Source: Ptiloglossa arizonensis
Taxonomy: Eukaryota > Arthropoda > Insecta > Hymenoptera > Colletidae
Assembly (NCBI RefSeq): GCF_051014685.1
Contig: NW_027479538.1
Span: 38,602-102,601 of the forward strand
Length of the DNA stretch: 64,000 nt
Reading direction: 5' to 3'
In this document: in pieces, positions 48,830 through 60,174 of the stretch
How positions within the stretch are numbered: position 1 is the stretch's first letter
How the letters are laid out: each line of letters starts with the position of its first letter
The notes under the pieces: generated by a model
What the model saw: only the letters and a program-made list of their open reading frames with translations
The model's database searches: none
Told to the model about the DNA's origin: nothing
Program-made: the position numbers and the translations under genes

Positions 48830-50790
48830 CGAATAACTAGAACGGCCTAGGGGAAAACTACTCATACCGTTGTAATGGGTCGAGTTTCTACTTTCAGATG
48901 CAACAGAAACTTTGCGGATTGGTCAATCCGTTCGCGAGATATGGCAGTTTTGAGGTAAGAAACGCTTGAAAAACTCCAAATTTTCGCAGTTCTGATGCTC
49001 GAAACGAATAACTAGAACGGCCTAGGGGAAAACTACTCATACCGTTGTAATGGGGCTAGTTTCTACTTTCAGATGCAACAGAAACTTTGCGGATTGGTCA
49101 ATCCGTTCGCGAGATATGGCAGTTTTGAGGTAAGAAACGCTTGAAAAACTCCAAATTTTCGCAGTTCTGATGCTCGAAACGAATAACCAAAACGGCCTAG
49201 GGGAAAACTACTCATACCGTTGTAATGGGGCTAGTTTCTACTTTCAGATGCAACAGAAACTTTGCGGATTGGTCAATCCGTTCGCGAGATATGGCAGTTT
49301 TGAGGTAAGAAACGCTTGAGAAACTCCAAATTTTCGCAGTTCTGATGCTCGAAACGAATAACTAGAACGGCCTAGGGGAAAACTACTCATACCGTTGTAA
49401 TGGGGCTAGTTTCTACTTTCAGATGCAACAGAAACTTTGCGGATTGGTCAATCCGTTCGCGAGATATGGCAGTTTTGAGGTAAGAAACGCTTGAAAAACT
49501 CCAAATTTTCGCAGTTCTGATGCTCGAAACGAATAACCAAAACGGCCTAGGGGAAAACTACTCATACCGTTGTAATGGGGCTAGTTTCTACTTTCAGATG
49601 CAACAGAAACTTTGCGGATTGGTCAATCCGTTCGCGAGATATGGCAGTTTTGAGGTAAGAAACGCTTGAGAAACTCCAAATTTTCGCAGTTCTGATGCTC
49701 GAAACGAATAACTAGAACGGCCTAGGGGAAAACTACTCATACAGTTGTAATGGGTCGAGTTTCTACTTTCAGATGCAACAGAAACTTTGCGGATTGGTCA
49801 ATCCGTTCGCGAGATATGGCAGTTTTGAGGTAAGAAACGCTTGAGAAACTCCAAATTTTCGCAGTTCTGATGCTCGAAACGAATAACTAGAACGGCCTAG
49901 GGGAAAACTACTCATACCGTTGTAATGGGGCGAGTTTCTACTTTCAGATGCAACAGAAACTTTGCGGATTGGTCAATCCGTTCGCGAGATATGGCAGTTT
50001 TGAGGTAAGAAACGCTTGAGAAACTCCAAATTTTCGCTGTTCTGATGCTCGAAACGAACAACTAGAACGCCCTAGGGGAAAACTACTCATACCGTTGTAA
50101 TGGGGCTAGTTTCTACTTTCAGATGCAACAGAAACTTTGCGGATTGGTCAATCCGTTCGCGAGATATGGTAGTTTTGAGGTAAGAAACGCTTGAGAAACT
50201 CCAAATTTTCGCAGTTCTGATGCTCGAAACGAATAACTAGAACGGCCAAGGGGAAAACTACTCATACCGTTGTAATGGGGCGAGTTTCTACTTTCAGATG
50301 CAACAGAAACTTTGCGGATTGGTCAATCCGTTCGCGAGATATGGCAGTTTTGAGGTAAGAAACGCTTGAGAAACTCCTAATTTTCGCAGTTCTGATGCTC
50401 GAAACGAATAACTAGAACGGCCTAGGGGAAAACTACTCATACCGTTGTAATGGGTCGAGTTTCTACTTTCAGATGCAACAGAAACTTTGCGGATTGGTCA
50501 ATCCGTTCGCGAGATATGGCAGTTTTGAGGTAAGAAACGCTTGAAAAACTCCAAATTTTCGCAGTTCTGATGCTCGAAACGAATAACCAAAACGGCCTAG
50601 GGGAAAACTACTCATACCGTTGTATTGGGGCTAGTTTCTACTTTCAGATGCTACAGAAACTTTGCGGATTGGTCAATCCGTTCGCGAGATATGGCAGTTT
50701 TGAGGTAAGAAACGCTTGAAAAACTCCAAATTTTCGCAGTTCTGATGCTCGAAACGAATAACCAAAACGGCCTAGGGGAAAACTACTCAT
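48830..50790 (+). repeat. 12-monomer (2,100-bp) duplication, copy 1
   Basis: Markers are GGGTCGAG (48,878), CATACAGTTG with GGGTCGAG (49,741), TTTTCGCTGT (50,031), GAACGCCCTAGG, GATATGGTAG (50,164), GAACGGCCAAGG, CTCCTAATT, and GTATTGG with GATGCTACAG (50,627). All recur exactly 2,100 bp downstream. GGCCAAGG destroys the otherwise constant CCTAGG. Confidence 0.85.
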
Positions 50791-50929
50791 ACCGTTGTAA
50801 TGGGGCTAGTTTCTACTTTCAGATGCAACAGAAACTTTGCGGATTGGTCAATCCGTTCGCGAGATATGGCAGTTTTGAGGTAAGAAACGCTTGAGAAACT
50901 CAAAATTTTCGCAGTTCTGATGCTCGAAA

Positions 50930-52890
50930 CGAATAACTAGAACGGCCTAGGGGAAAACTACTCATACCGTTGTAATGGGTCGAGTTTCTACTTTCAGATG
51001 CAACAGAAACTTTGCGGATTGGTCAATCCGTTCGCGAGATATGGCAGTTTTGAGGTAAGAAACGCTTGAAAAACTCCAAATTTTCGCAGTTCTGATGCTC
51101 GAAACGAATAACTAGAACGGCCTAGGGGAAAACTACTCATACCGTTGTAATGGGGCTAGTTTCTACTTTCAGATGCAACAGAAACTTTGCGGATTGGTCA
51201 ATCCGTTCGCGAGATATGGCAGTTTTGAGGTAAGAAACGCTTGAAAAACTCCAAATTTTCGCAGTTCTGATGCTCGAAACGAATAACCAAAACGGCCTAG
51301 GGGAAAACTACTCATACCGTTGTAATGGGGCTAGTTTCTACTTTCAGATGCAACAGAAACTTTGCGGATTGGTCAATCCGTTCGCGAGATATGGCAGTTT
51401 TGAGGTAAGAAACGCTTGAGAAACTCCAAATTTTCGCAGTTCTGATGCTCGAAACGAATAACTAGAACGGCCTAGGGGAAAACTACTCATACCGTTGTAA
51501 TGGGGCTAGTTTCTACTTTCAGATGCAACAGAAACTTTGCGGATTGGTCAATCCGTTCGCGAGATATGGCAGTTTTGAGGTAAGAAACGCTTGAAAAACT
51601 CCAAATTTTCGCAGTTCTGATGCTCGAAACGAATAACCAAAACGGCCTAGGGGAAAACTACTCATACCGTTGTAATGGGGCTAGTTTCTACTTTCAGATG
51701 CAACAGAAACTTTGCGGATTGGTCAATCCGTTCGCGAGATATGGCAGTTTTGAGGTAAGAAACGCTTGAGAAACTCCAAATTTTCGCAGTTCTGATGCTC
51801 GAAACGAATAACTAGAACGGCCTAGGGGAAAACTACTCATACAGTTGTAATGGGTCGAGTTTCTACTTTCAGATGCAACAGAAACTTTGCGGATTGGTCA
51901 ATCCGTTCGCGAGATATGGCAGTTTTGAGGTAAGAAACGCTTGAGAAACTCCAAATTTTCGCAGTTCTGATGCTCGAAACGAATAACTAGAACGGCCTAG
52001 GGGAAAACTACTCATACCGTTGTAATGGGGCGAGTTTCTACTTTCAGATGCAACAGAAACTTTGCGGATTGGTCAATCCGTTCGCGAGATATGGCAGTTT
52101 TGAGGTAAGAAACGCTTGAGAAACTCCAAATTTTCGCTGTTCTGATGCTCGAAACGAACAACTAGAACGCCCTAGGGGAAAACTACTCATACCGTTGTAA
52201 TGGGGCTAGTTTCTACTTTCAGATGCAACAGAAACTTTGCGGATTGGTCAATCCGTTCGCGAGATATGGTAGTTTTGAGGTAAGAAACGCTTGAGAAACT
52301 CCAAATTTTCGCAGTTCTGATGCTCGAAACGAATAACTAGAACGGCCAAGGGGAAAACTACTCATACCGTTGTAATGGGGCGAGTTTCTACTTTCAGATG
52401 CAACAGAAACTTTGCGGATTGGTCAATCCGTTCGCGAGATATGGCAGTTTTGAGGTAAGAAACGCTTGAGAAACTCCTAATTTTCGCAGTTCTGATGCTC
52501 GAAACGAATAACTAGAACGGCCTAGGGGAAAACTACTCATACCGTTGTAATGGGTCGAGTTTCTACTTTCAGATGCAACAGAAACTTTGCGGATTGGTCA
52601 ATCCGTTCGCGAGATATGGCAGTTTTGAGGTAAGAAACGCTTGAAAAACTCCAAATTTTCGCAGTTCTGATGCTCGAAACGAATAACCAAAACGGCCTAG
52701 GGGAAAACTACTCATACCGTTGTATTGGGGCTAGTTTCTACTTTCAGATGCTACAGAAACTTTGCGGATTGGTCAATCCGTTCGCGAGATATGGCAGTTT
52801 TGAGGTAAGAAACGCTTGAAAAACTCCAAATTTTCGCAGTTCTGATGCTCGAAACGAATAACCAAAACGGCCTAGGGGAAAACTACTCAT
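50930..52890 (+). repeat. 12-monomer (2,100-bp) duplication, copy 2
   Basis: TTTTCGCTGT at 52,131, GAACGCCCTAGG at about 52,162 and GATATGGTAG at 52,264 follow their partners by 2,100 bp. The match ends near 52,898, where this copy has GTATTGG and the first has GTAATGG. A third TTTTCGCTGT at 54,231, again 2,100 bp on, lacks the GCCCTAGG change and so is only a partial copy. Confidence 0.85.
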
Positions 52891-54892
52891 ACCGTTGTAT
52901 TGGGGCTAGTTTCTACTTTCAGATGCAACAGAAACTTTGCGGATTGGTCAATCCGTTCGCGAGATATGGCAGTTTTGAGGTAAGAAACGCTTGAAAAACT
53001 CCAAATTTTCGCAGTTCTGATGCTCGAAACGAATAACCAAAACGGCCTAGGGGAAAACTACTCATACCGTTGTAATGGGGCTAGTTTCTACTTTCAGATG
53101 CAACAGAAACTTTGCGGATTGGTCAATCCGTTCGCGAGATATGGCAGTTTTGAGGTAAGAAACGCTTGAGAAACTCAAAATTTTCGCAGTTCTGATGCTC
53201 GAAACGAATAACTAGAACGGCCTAGGGGAAAACTACTCATACCGTTGTAATGGGGCGAGTTTCTACTTTCAGATGCAACAGAAACTTTGCGGATTGGTCA
53301 ATCCGTTCGCGAGATATGGCAGTTTTGAGGTAAGAAACGCTTGAGAAACTCCAAATTTTCGCAGTTCTGATGCTCGAATCGAATAACTAGAACGGCCTAG
53401 GGGAAAACTACTCATACCGTTGTAATGGGGCGAGTTTCTACTTTCAGATGCAACAGAAACTTTGCGGATTGGTCAATCCGTTCGCGAGATATGGCAGTTT
53501 TGAGGTAAGAAACACTTGAGAAACTCCAAATTTTCGCAGTTCTGATCCTCGAAACGAATAACTAGAACGGCCTAGGGGAAAACTACTCATACCGTTGTAA
53601 TGGGGCGAGTTTCTACTTCCAGATGCAACAGAAACTTTGCGGATTGGTCAATCCGTTCGCGAGATATGGCAGTTTTGAGGTAAGAAACGCTTGAGAAACT
53701 CCAAATTTTCGCAGTTCTGATGCTCGAAACGAATAACTTGAACGGCCTAGGGGAAAACTACTCATACCGTTGTAATGGGGCGAGTTTCTACTTTCAGATG
53801 CAACAGAATCATTGCGGATTGGTCAATCCGTTCGCGAGATATGGCAGTTTTGAGGTAAGAAACGCTTGAGAAACTCCAAATTTTCGCAGTTCTGATGCTC
53901 GAAACGAATAACTAGAACGGCCTAGGGGAAAACTACTCATACCGTTGTAATGGGGCGAGTTTCTACTTTCAGATGCAACAGAAACTTTGCGGATTGGTCA
54001 ATCCGTTCGCGAGATATGGCAGTTTTGAGGTAAGAAACGCTTGAGAAACTCCAAATTTTCGCAGTTCTGATGCTCGAAACGAATAACTAGAACGGCCTAG
54101 GGGAAAACTACTCATACCGTTGTAATGGGGCGAGTTTCTACTTTCAGATGCAACAGAAACTTTGCGGATTGGTCAATCCGTTCGCGAGATATGGCAGTTT
54201 TGAGGTAAGAAACGCTTGAGAAACTCCAAATTTTCGCTGTTCTGATGCTCGAAACGAACAACTAGAACGGCCTAGGGGAAAACTACTCATACCGTTGTAA
54301 TGGGGCTAGTTTCTACTTTCAGATGCAACAGAAACTTTGCGGATTGGTCAATCCGTTCGCGAGATATGGCAGTTTTGAGGTAAGAAACGCTTGAAAAACT
54401 CCAAATTTTCGCAGTTCTGATGCTCGAAACGAATAACCAAAACGGCCTAGGGGAAAACTACTCATACCGTTGTAATGGGGCTAGTTTCTACTTTCAGATG
54501 CAACAGAAACTTTGCGGATTGGTCAATCCGTTCGCGAGATATGGCAGTTTTGAGGTAAGAAACGCTTGAGAAACTCCAAATTTTCGCAGTTCTGATGCTC
54601 GAAACGAATAACTAGAACGGCCTAGGGGAAAACTACTCATACCGTTGTAATGGGGCTAGTTTCTACTTTCAGATGCAACAGAAACTTTGCGGATTGGTCA
54701 ATCCGTTCGCGAGATATGGCAGTTTTGAGGTAAGAAACGCTTGAGAAACTCCAAATTTTCGCAGTTCTGATGCTCGAAACGAATAACTAGAACGGCCTAG
54801 GGGAAAACTACTCATACCGTTGTAATGGGTCGAGTTTCTACTTTCAGATGCAACAGAAACTTTGCGGATTGGTCAATCCGTTCGCGAGATAT
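52268..54892 (+). repeat. 15-monomer (2,625-bp) tandem duplication, copy 1
   Basis: The ordered markers are GATATGGTAG, GGCCAAGG (52,346), CTCCTAATT, GTATTGG, AAACTCAAAA, CTCGAATCG, AACACTTGAG (53,511), GATCCTCG with CTTCCAG, AACTTGAACGG and CAGAATCATTGCGG (53,806). They recur 2,625 bp later. The last 0.7 kb of this unit is not matched downstream in detail. Confidence 0.85.
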
Positions 54893-56790
54893 GGTAGTTT
54901 TGAGGTAAGAAACGCTTGAGAAACTCCAAATTTTCGCAGTTCTGATGCTCGAAACGAATAACTAGAACGGCCAAGGGGAAAACTACTCATACCGTTGTAA
55001 TGGGGCGAGTTTCTACTTTCAGATGCAACAGAAACTTTGCGGATTGGTCAATCCGTTCGCGAGATATGGCAGTTTTGAGGTAAGAAACGCTTGAGAAACT
55101 CCTAATTTTCGCAGTTCTGATGCTCGAAACGAATAACTAGAACGGCCTAGGGGAAAACTACTCATACCGTTGTAATGGGTCGAGTTTCTACTTTCAGATG
55201 CAACAGAAACTTTGCGGATTGGTCAATCCGTTCGCGAGATATGGCAGTTTTGAGGTAAGAAACGCTTGAAAAACTCCAAATTTTCGCAGTTCTGATGCTC
55301 GAAACGAATAACCAAAACGGCCTAGGGGAAAACTACTCATACCGTTGTATTGGGGCTAGTTTCTACTTTCAGATGCTACAGAAACTTTGCGGATTGGTCA
55401 ATCCGTTCGCGAGATATGGCAGTTTTGAGGTAAGAAACGCTTGAAAAACTCCAAATTTTCGCAGTTCTGATGCTCGAAACGAATAACCAAAACGGCCTAG
55501 GGGAAAACTACTCATACCGTTGTATTGGGGCTAGTTTCTACTTTCAGATGCAACAGAAACTTTGCGGATTGGTCAATCCGTTCGCGAGATATGGCAGTTT
55601 TGAGGTAAGAAACGCTTGAAAAACTCCAAATTTTCGCAGTTCTGATGCTCGAAACGAATAACCAAAACGGCCTAGGGGAAAACTACTCATACCGTTGTAA
55701 TGGGGCTAGTTTCTACTTTCAGATGCAACAGAAACTTTGCGGATTGGTCAATCCGTTCGCGAGATATGGCAGTTTTGAGGTAAGAAACGCTTGAGAAACT
55801 CAAAATTTTCGCAGTTCTGATGCTCGAAACGAATAACTAGAACGGCCTAGGGGAAAACTACTCATACCGTTGTAATGGGGCGAGTTTCTACTTTCAGATG
55901 CAACAGAAACTTTGCGGATTGGTCAATCCGTTCGCGAGATATGGCAGTTTTGAGGTAAGAAACGCTTGAGAAACTCCAAATTTTCGCAGTTCTGATGCTC
56001 GAATCGAATAACTAGAACGGCCTAGGGGAAAACTACTCATACCGTTGTAATGGGGCGAGTTTCTACTTTCAGATGCAACAGAAACTTTGCGGATTGGTCA
56101 ATCCGTTCGCGAGATATGGCAGTTTTGAGGTAAGAAACACTTGAGAAACTCCAAATTTTCGCAGTTCTGATCCTCGAAACGAATAACTAGAACGGCCTAG
56201 GGGAAAACTACTCATACCGTTGTAATGGGGCGAGTTTCTACTTCCAGATGCAACAGAAACTTTGCGGATTGGTCAATCCGTTCGCGAGATATGGCAGTTT
56301 TGAGGTAAGAAACGCTTGAGAAACTCCAAATTTTCGCAGTTCTGATGCTCGAAACGAATAACTTGAACGGCCTAGGGGAAAACTACTCATACCGTTGTAA
56401 TGGGGCGAGTTTCTACTTTCAGATGCAACAGAATCATTGCGGATTGGTCAATCCGTTCGCGAGATATGGCAGTTTTGAGGTAAGAAACGCTTGAGAAACT
56501 CCAAATTTTCGCAGTTCTGATGCTCGAAACGAATAACTAGAACGGCCTAGGGGAAAACTACTCATACCGTTGTAATGGGGCGAGTTTCTACTTTCAGATG
56601 CAACAGAAACTTTGCGGATTGGTCAATCCGTTCGCGAGATATGGCAGTTTTGAGGTAAGAAACGCTTGAGAAACTCCAAATTTTCGCAGTTCTGATGCTC
56701 GAAACGAATAACTAGAACGGCCTAGGGGAAAACTACTCATACCGTTGTAATGGGGCGAGTTTCTACTTTCAGATGCAACAGAAACTTTGC
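54893..56790 (+). repeat. 15-monomer (2,625-bp) tandem duplication, copy 2
   Basis: GGCCAAGG at 54,971, AACACTTGAG at 56,136 and CAGAATCATTGCGG at 56,431 are each exactly 2,625 bp after copy 1. The match breaks near 56,795, where this copy has ATTGGCCAATCC in the dyad and then GATCCTCG. Confidence 0.85.
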
Positions 56791-58950
56791 GGATTGGCCA
56801 ATCCGTTCGCGAGATATGGCAGTTTTGAGGTAAGAAACGCTTGAGAAACTCCAAATTTTCGCAGTTCTGATCCTCGAAACGAATAACTAGAACGGCCTAG
56901 GGGAAAACTACTCATACCGTTGTAATGGGGCGAGTTTCTACTTTCAGATGCAACAGAAACTTTGCGGATTGGTCAATCCGTTCGCGAGATATGGCAGTTT
57001 TGAGGTAAGAAACGCTTGAGAAACTCCAAATTTTCGCAGTTCTGATCCTCGAAACGAATAACTAGAACGGCCTAGGGGAAAACTACTCATACCGTTGTAA
57101 TGGGGCGAGTTTCTACTTCCAGATGCAACAGAAACTTTGCGGATTGGTCAATCCGTTCGCGAGATATGGCAGTTTTGAGGTAAGAAACGCTTGAGAAACT
57201 CCAAATTTTCGCAGTTCTGATCCTCGAAACGAATAACTAGAACGGCCTAGGGGAAAACTACTCATACCGTTGTAATGGGGCGAGTTTCTACTTCCAGATG
57301 CAACAGAAACTTTGCGAATTGGTCAATCCGTTCGCGAGATATGGCAGTTTTGAGGTAAGAAACGCTTGAGAAACTCAAAATTTTCGCAGTTCTGATGCTC
57401 GAAACGAATAACTAGAACGGCCTAGGGGAAAACTACTCATACCATTGTAATCGGGCGAGCTTCTACTTTCAGATGCAACAGAAACTTTGCGGATTGGTCA
57501 ATCCGTTCGCGAGATATGGCAGTTTTGAGGTAAGAAACGCTTGAGAAACTCCAAATTTTCGCAGTTCTGATGCTCGAAACGAATAACTAGAACGGCCTAG
57601 GGGAAAACTGCTCATACCGTTGTAATGGGGCGAGTTTCTACTTTCAGATGCAACAGAAACTTTGCGGATTGGTCAATCCGTTCGCGAGATATGGCAGTTT
57701 TGAGGTAAGAAACGCTTGAGAAACTCCAAATTTTCGTAGTTCTGATCCTCGAAACGAATAACTAGAACGGCCTAGGGGAAAACTACTCATACCGTTGTAA
57801 TGGGGCGAGTTTCTACTTCCAGATGCAACAGAAACTTTGCGGATTGGTCAATCCGTTCGCGAGATATGGCAGTTTTGAGGTAAGAAACGCTTGAGAAACT
57901 CAAAATTTTCGCAGTTCTGATGCTCGAAACGAATAACTAGAACGGCCTAGGGGAAAACTACTCATACCATTGTAATCGGGCGAGCTTCTACTTTCAGATG
58001 CAACAGAAACTTTGCGGATTGGTCAATCCGTTCGCGAGATATGGCAGTTTTGAGGTAAGAAACGCTTGAGAAACTCCAAATTTTCGCAGTTCTGATCCTC
58101 GAAACGAATAACTAGAACGGCCTAGGGGAAAACTACTCAAACCGTTGTAATGGGGCGAGTTTCTACTTCCAGATGCAACAGAAACTTTGCGGATTGGTCA
58201 ATCCGTTCGCGAGATATGGCAGTTTTGAGGTAAGAAACGCTTGAGAAACTCCAAATTTTCGCAGTTCTGATGCTCGAAACGAATAACTAGAACGGCCTAG
58301 GGGAAAACTACTCATACCGTTGTAATGGGGCGAGTTTCTACTTTCAGATGCAACAGAAACTTTGCGGATTGGTCAATCCGTTCGCGAGATATGGCAGTTT
58401 TGAGGTAAGAAACGCTTGAGAAACTCCAAATTTTCGCAGTTCTGATCCTCGAAACGAATAACTAGAACGGCCTAGGGGAAAACTACTCATACCGTTGTAA
58501 TGGGGCGAGTTTCTACTTCCAGATGCAACAGAAACTTTGCGGATTGGTCAATCCGTTCGCGAGATATGGCAGTTTTGAGGTAAGAAACGCTTGAGAAACT
58601 CAAAATTTTCGCAGTTCTGATGCTCGAAACGAATAACTAGAACGGCCTAGGGGAAAACTACTCATACCATTGTAATCGGGCGAGCTTCTACTTTCAGATG
58701 CAACAGAAACTTTGCGGATTGGTCAATCCGTTCGCGAGATATGGTAGTTTTGAGGTAAGAAACGCTTGAGAAACTCCAAATTTTCGCAGTTCTGATGCTC
58801 GAAACGAATAACTAGAACGGCCTAGGGGAAAACTACTCATACCGTTGTAATGGGGCGAGTTTCTACTTTCAGATGCAACAGAAACTTTGCGGATTGGTCA
58901 ATCCGTTCGCGAGATATGGCAGTTTTGAGGTAAGAAACGCTTGAGAAACT
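55625..58950 (+). repeat. 26-monomer-spaced duplication, clean copy
   Basis: This copy is matched at 60,175-63,500. Markers are AAACTCAAAA (55,796), CTCGAATCG, AACACTTGAG (56,136), CAGAATCATTGCGG (56,431), ATTGGCCAATCC (56,796) and the group CATACCATTG, TAATCGGGCGAGCTTC at 57,441, 57,966 and 58,666. It has no length changes. An internal 13-monomer (2,275-bp) periodicity is also present: ATTGGCCAATCC recurs at 59,071 and CATACCATTG at 59,716. Confidence 0.85.
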
Positions 58951-60174
58951 CCAAATTTTCGCATTTCTGATGCTCGAAACGAATAACTAGAACGGCCTAG
59001 GGGAAAACTACTCATACCGTTGTAATGGGGCGAGTTTCTACTTTCAGATGCAACAGAAACTTTGCGGATTGGCCAATCCGTTCGCGAGATATGGCAGTTT
59101 TGAGGTAAGAAACGCTTGAGAAACTCCAAATTTTCGCAGTTCTGATCCTCGAAACGAATAACTAGAACGGCCTAGGGGAAAACTACTCATACCGTTGTAA
59201 TGGGGCGAGTTTCTACTTTCAGATGCAACAGAAACTTTGCGGATTGGTCAATCCGTTCGCGAGATATGGCAGTTTTGAGGTAAGAAACGCTTGAGAAACT
59301 CCAAATTTTCGCAGTTCTGATCCTCGAAACGAATAACTAGAACGGCCTAGGGGAAAACTACTCATACCGTTGTAATGGGGCGAGTTTCTACTTCCAGATG
59401 CAACAGAAACTTTGCGGATTGGTCAATCCGTTCGCGAGATATGGCAGTTTTGAGGTAAGAAACGCTTGAGAAACTCCAAATTTTCGCAGTTCTGATCCTC
59501 GAAACGAATAACTAGAACGGCCTAGGGGAAAACTACTCATACCGTTGTAATGGGGCGAGTTTCTACTTCCAGATGCAACAGAAACTTTGCGGATTGGTCA
59601 ATCCGTTCGCGAGATATGGCAGTTTTGAGGTAAGAAACGCTTGAGAAACTCAAAATTTTCGCAGTTCTGATGCTCGAAACGAATAACTAGAACGGCCTAG
59701 GGGAAAACTACTCATACCATTGTAATCGGGCGAGCTTCTACTTTCAGATGCAACAGAAACTTTGCGGATTGGTCAATCCGTTCGCGAGATATGGCAGTTT
59801 TGAGGTAAGAAACGCTTGAGAAACTCCAAATTTTCGCAGTTCTGATGCTCGAAACGAATAACTAGAACGGCCTAGGGGAAAACTACTCATACCGTTGTAA
59901 TGGGGCGAGTTTCTACTTTCAGATGCAACAGAAACTTTGCGGATTGGTCAATCCGTTCGCGAGATATGGCAGTTTTGAGGTAAGAAACGCTTGAGAAACT
60001 CCAAATTTTCGCAGTTCTGATGCTCGAAACGAATAACTAGAACGGCCTAGGGGAAAACTACTCATACCGTTGTAATGGGGCGAGTTTCTACTTTCAGATG
60101 CAACAGAAACTTTGCGGATTGGTCAATCCGTTCGCGAGATATGGCAGTTTTGAGGTAAGAAACGCTTGAGAAAC
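58869..60174 (+). repeat. 13-monomer-spaced copy of 56.6-57.5 kb and following monomers
   Basis: The series CGAG, ATTGGCCAATCC (59,071), GATCCTCG monomers and CATACCATTG (59,716) repeats that beginning at 56,594, shifted by exactly 2,275 bp. The private base GCATTTCTG (58,961) is present only here. The stretch ends with two plain CGAG monomers before the second 26-monomer copy. Confidence 0.8.

Noticed and set aside
56594..56854. 86-residue minus-strand open reading frame, repeated at 58,869 and 61,147
   Set aside because: It is satellite read through about one and a half monomers. A TAG stop in this frame comes from CTAG at positions 65-68 and is lost in CGAG monomers, which explains why these frames occur mainly at the right end. 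The spacing (2,275 and 2,278 bp) is that of the 13-mer repeat. Since 175 is not a multiple of three, one segment appears in shifting frames. No ribosome or codon signature supports a gene.
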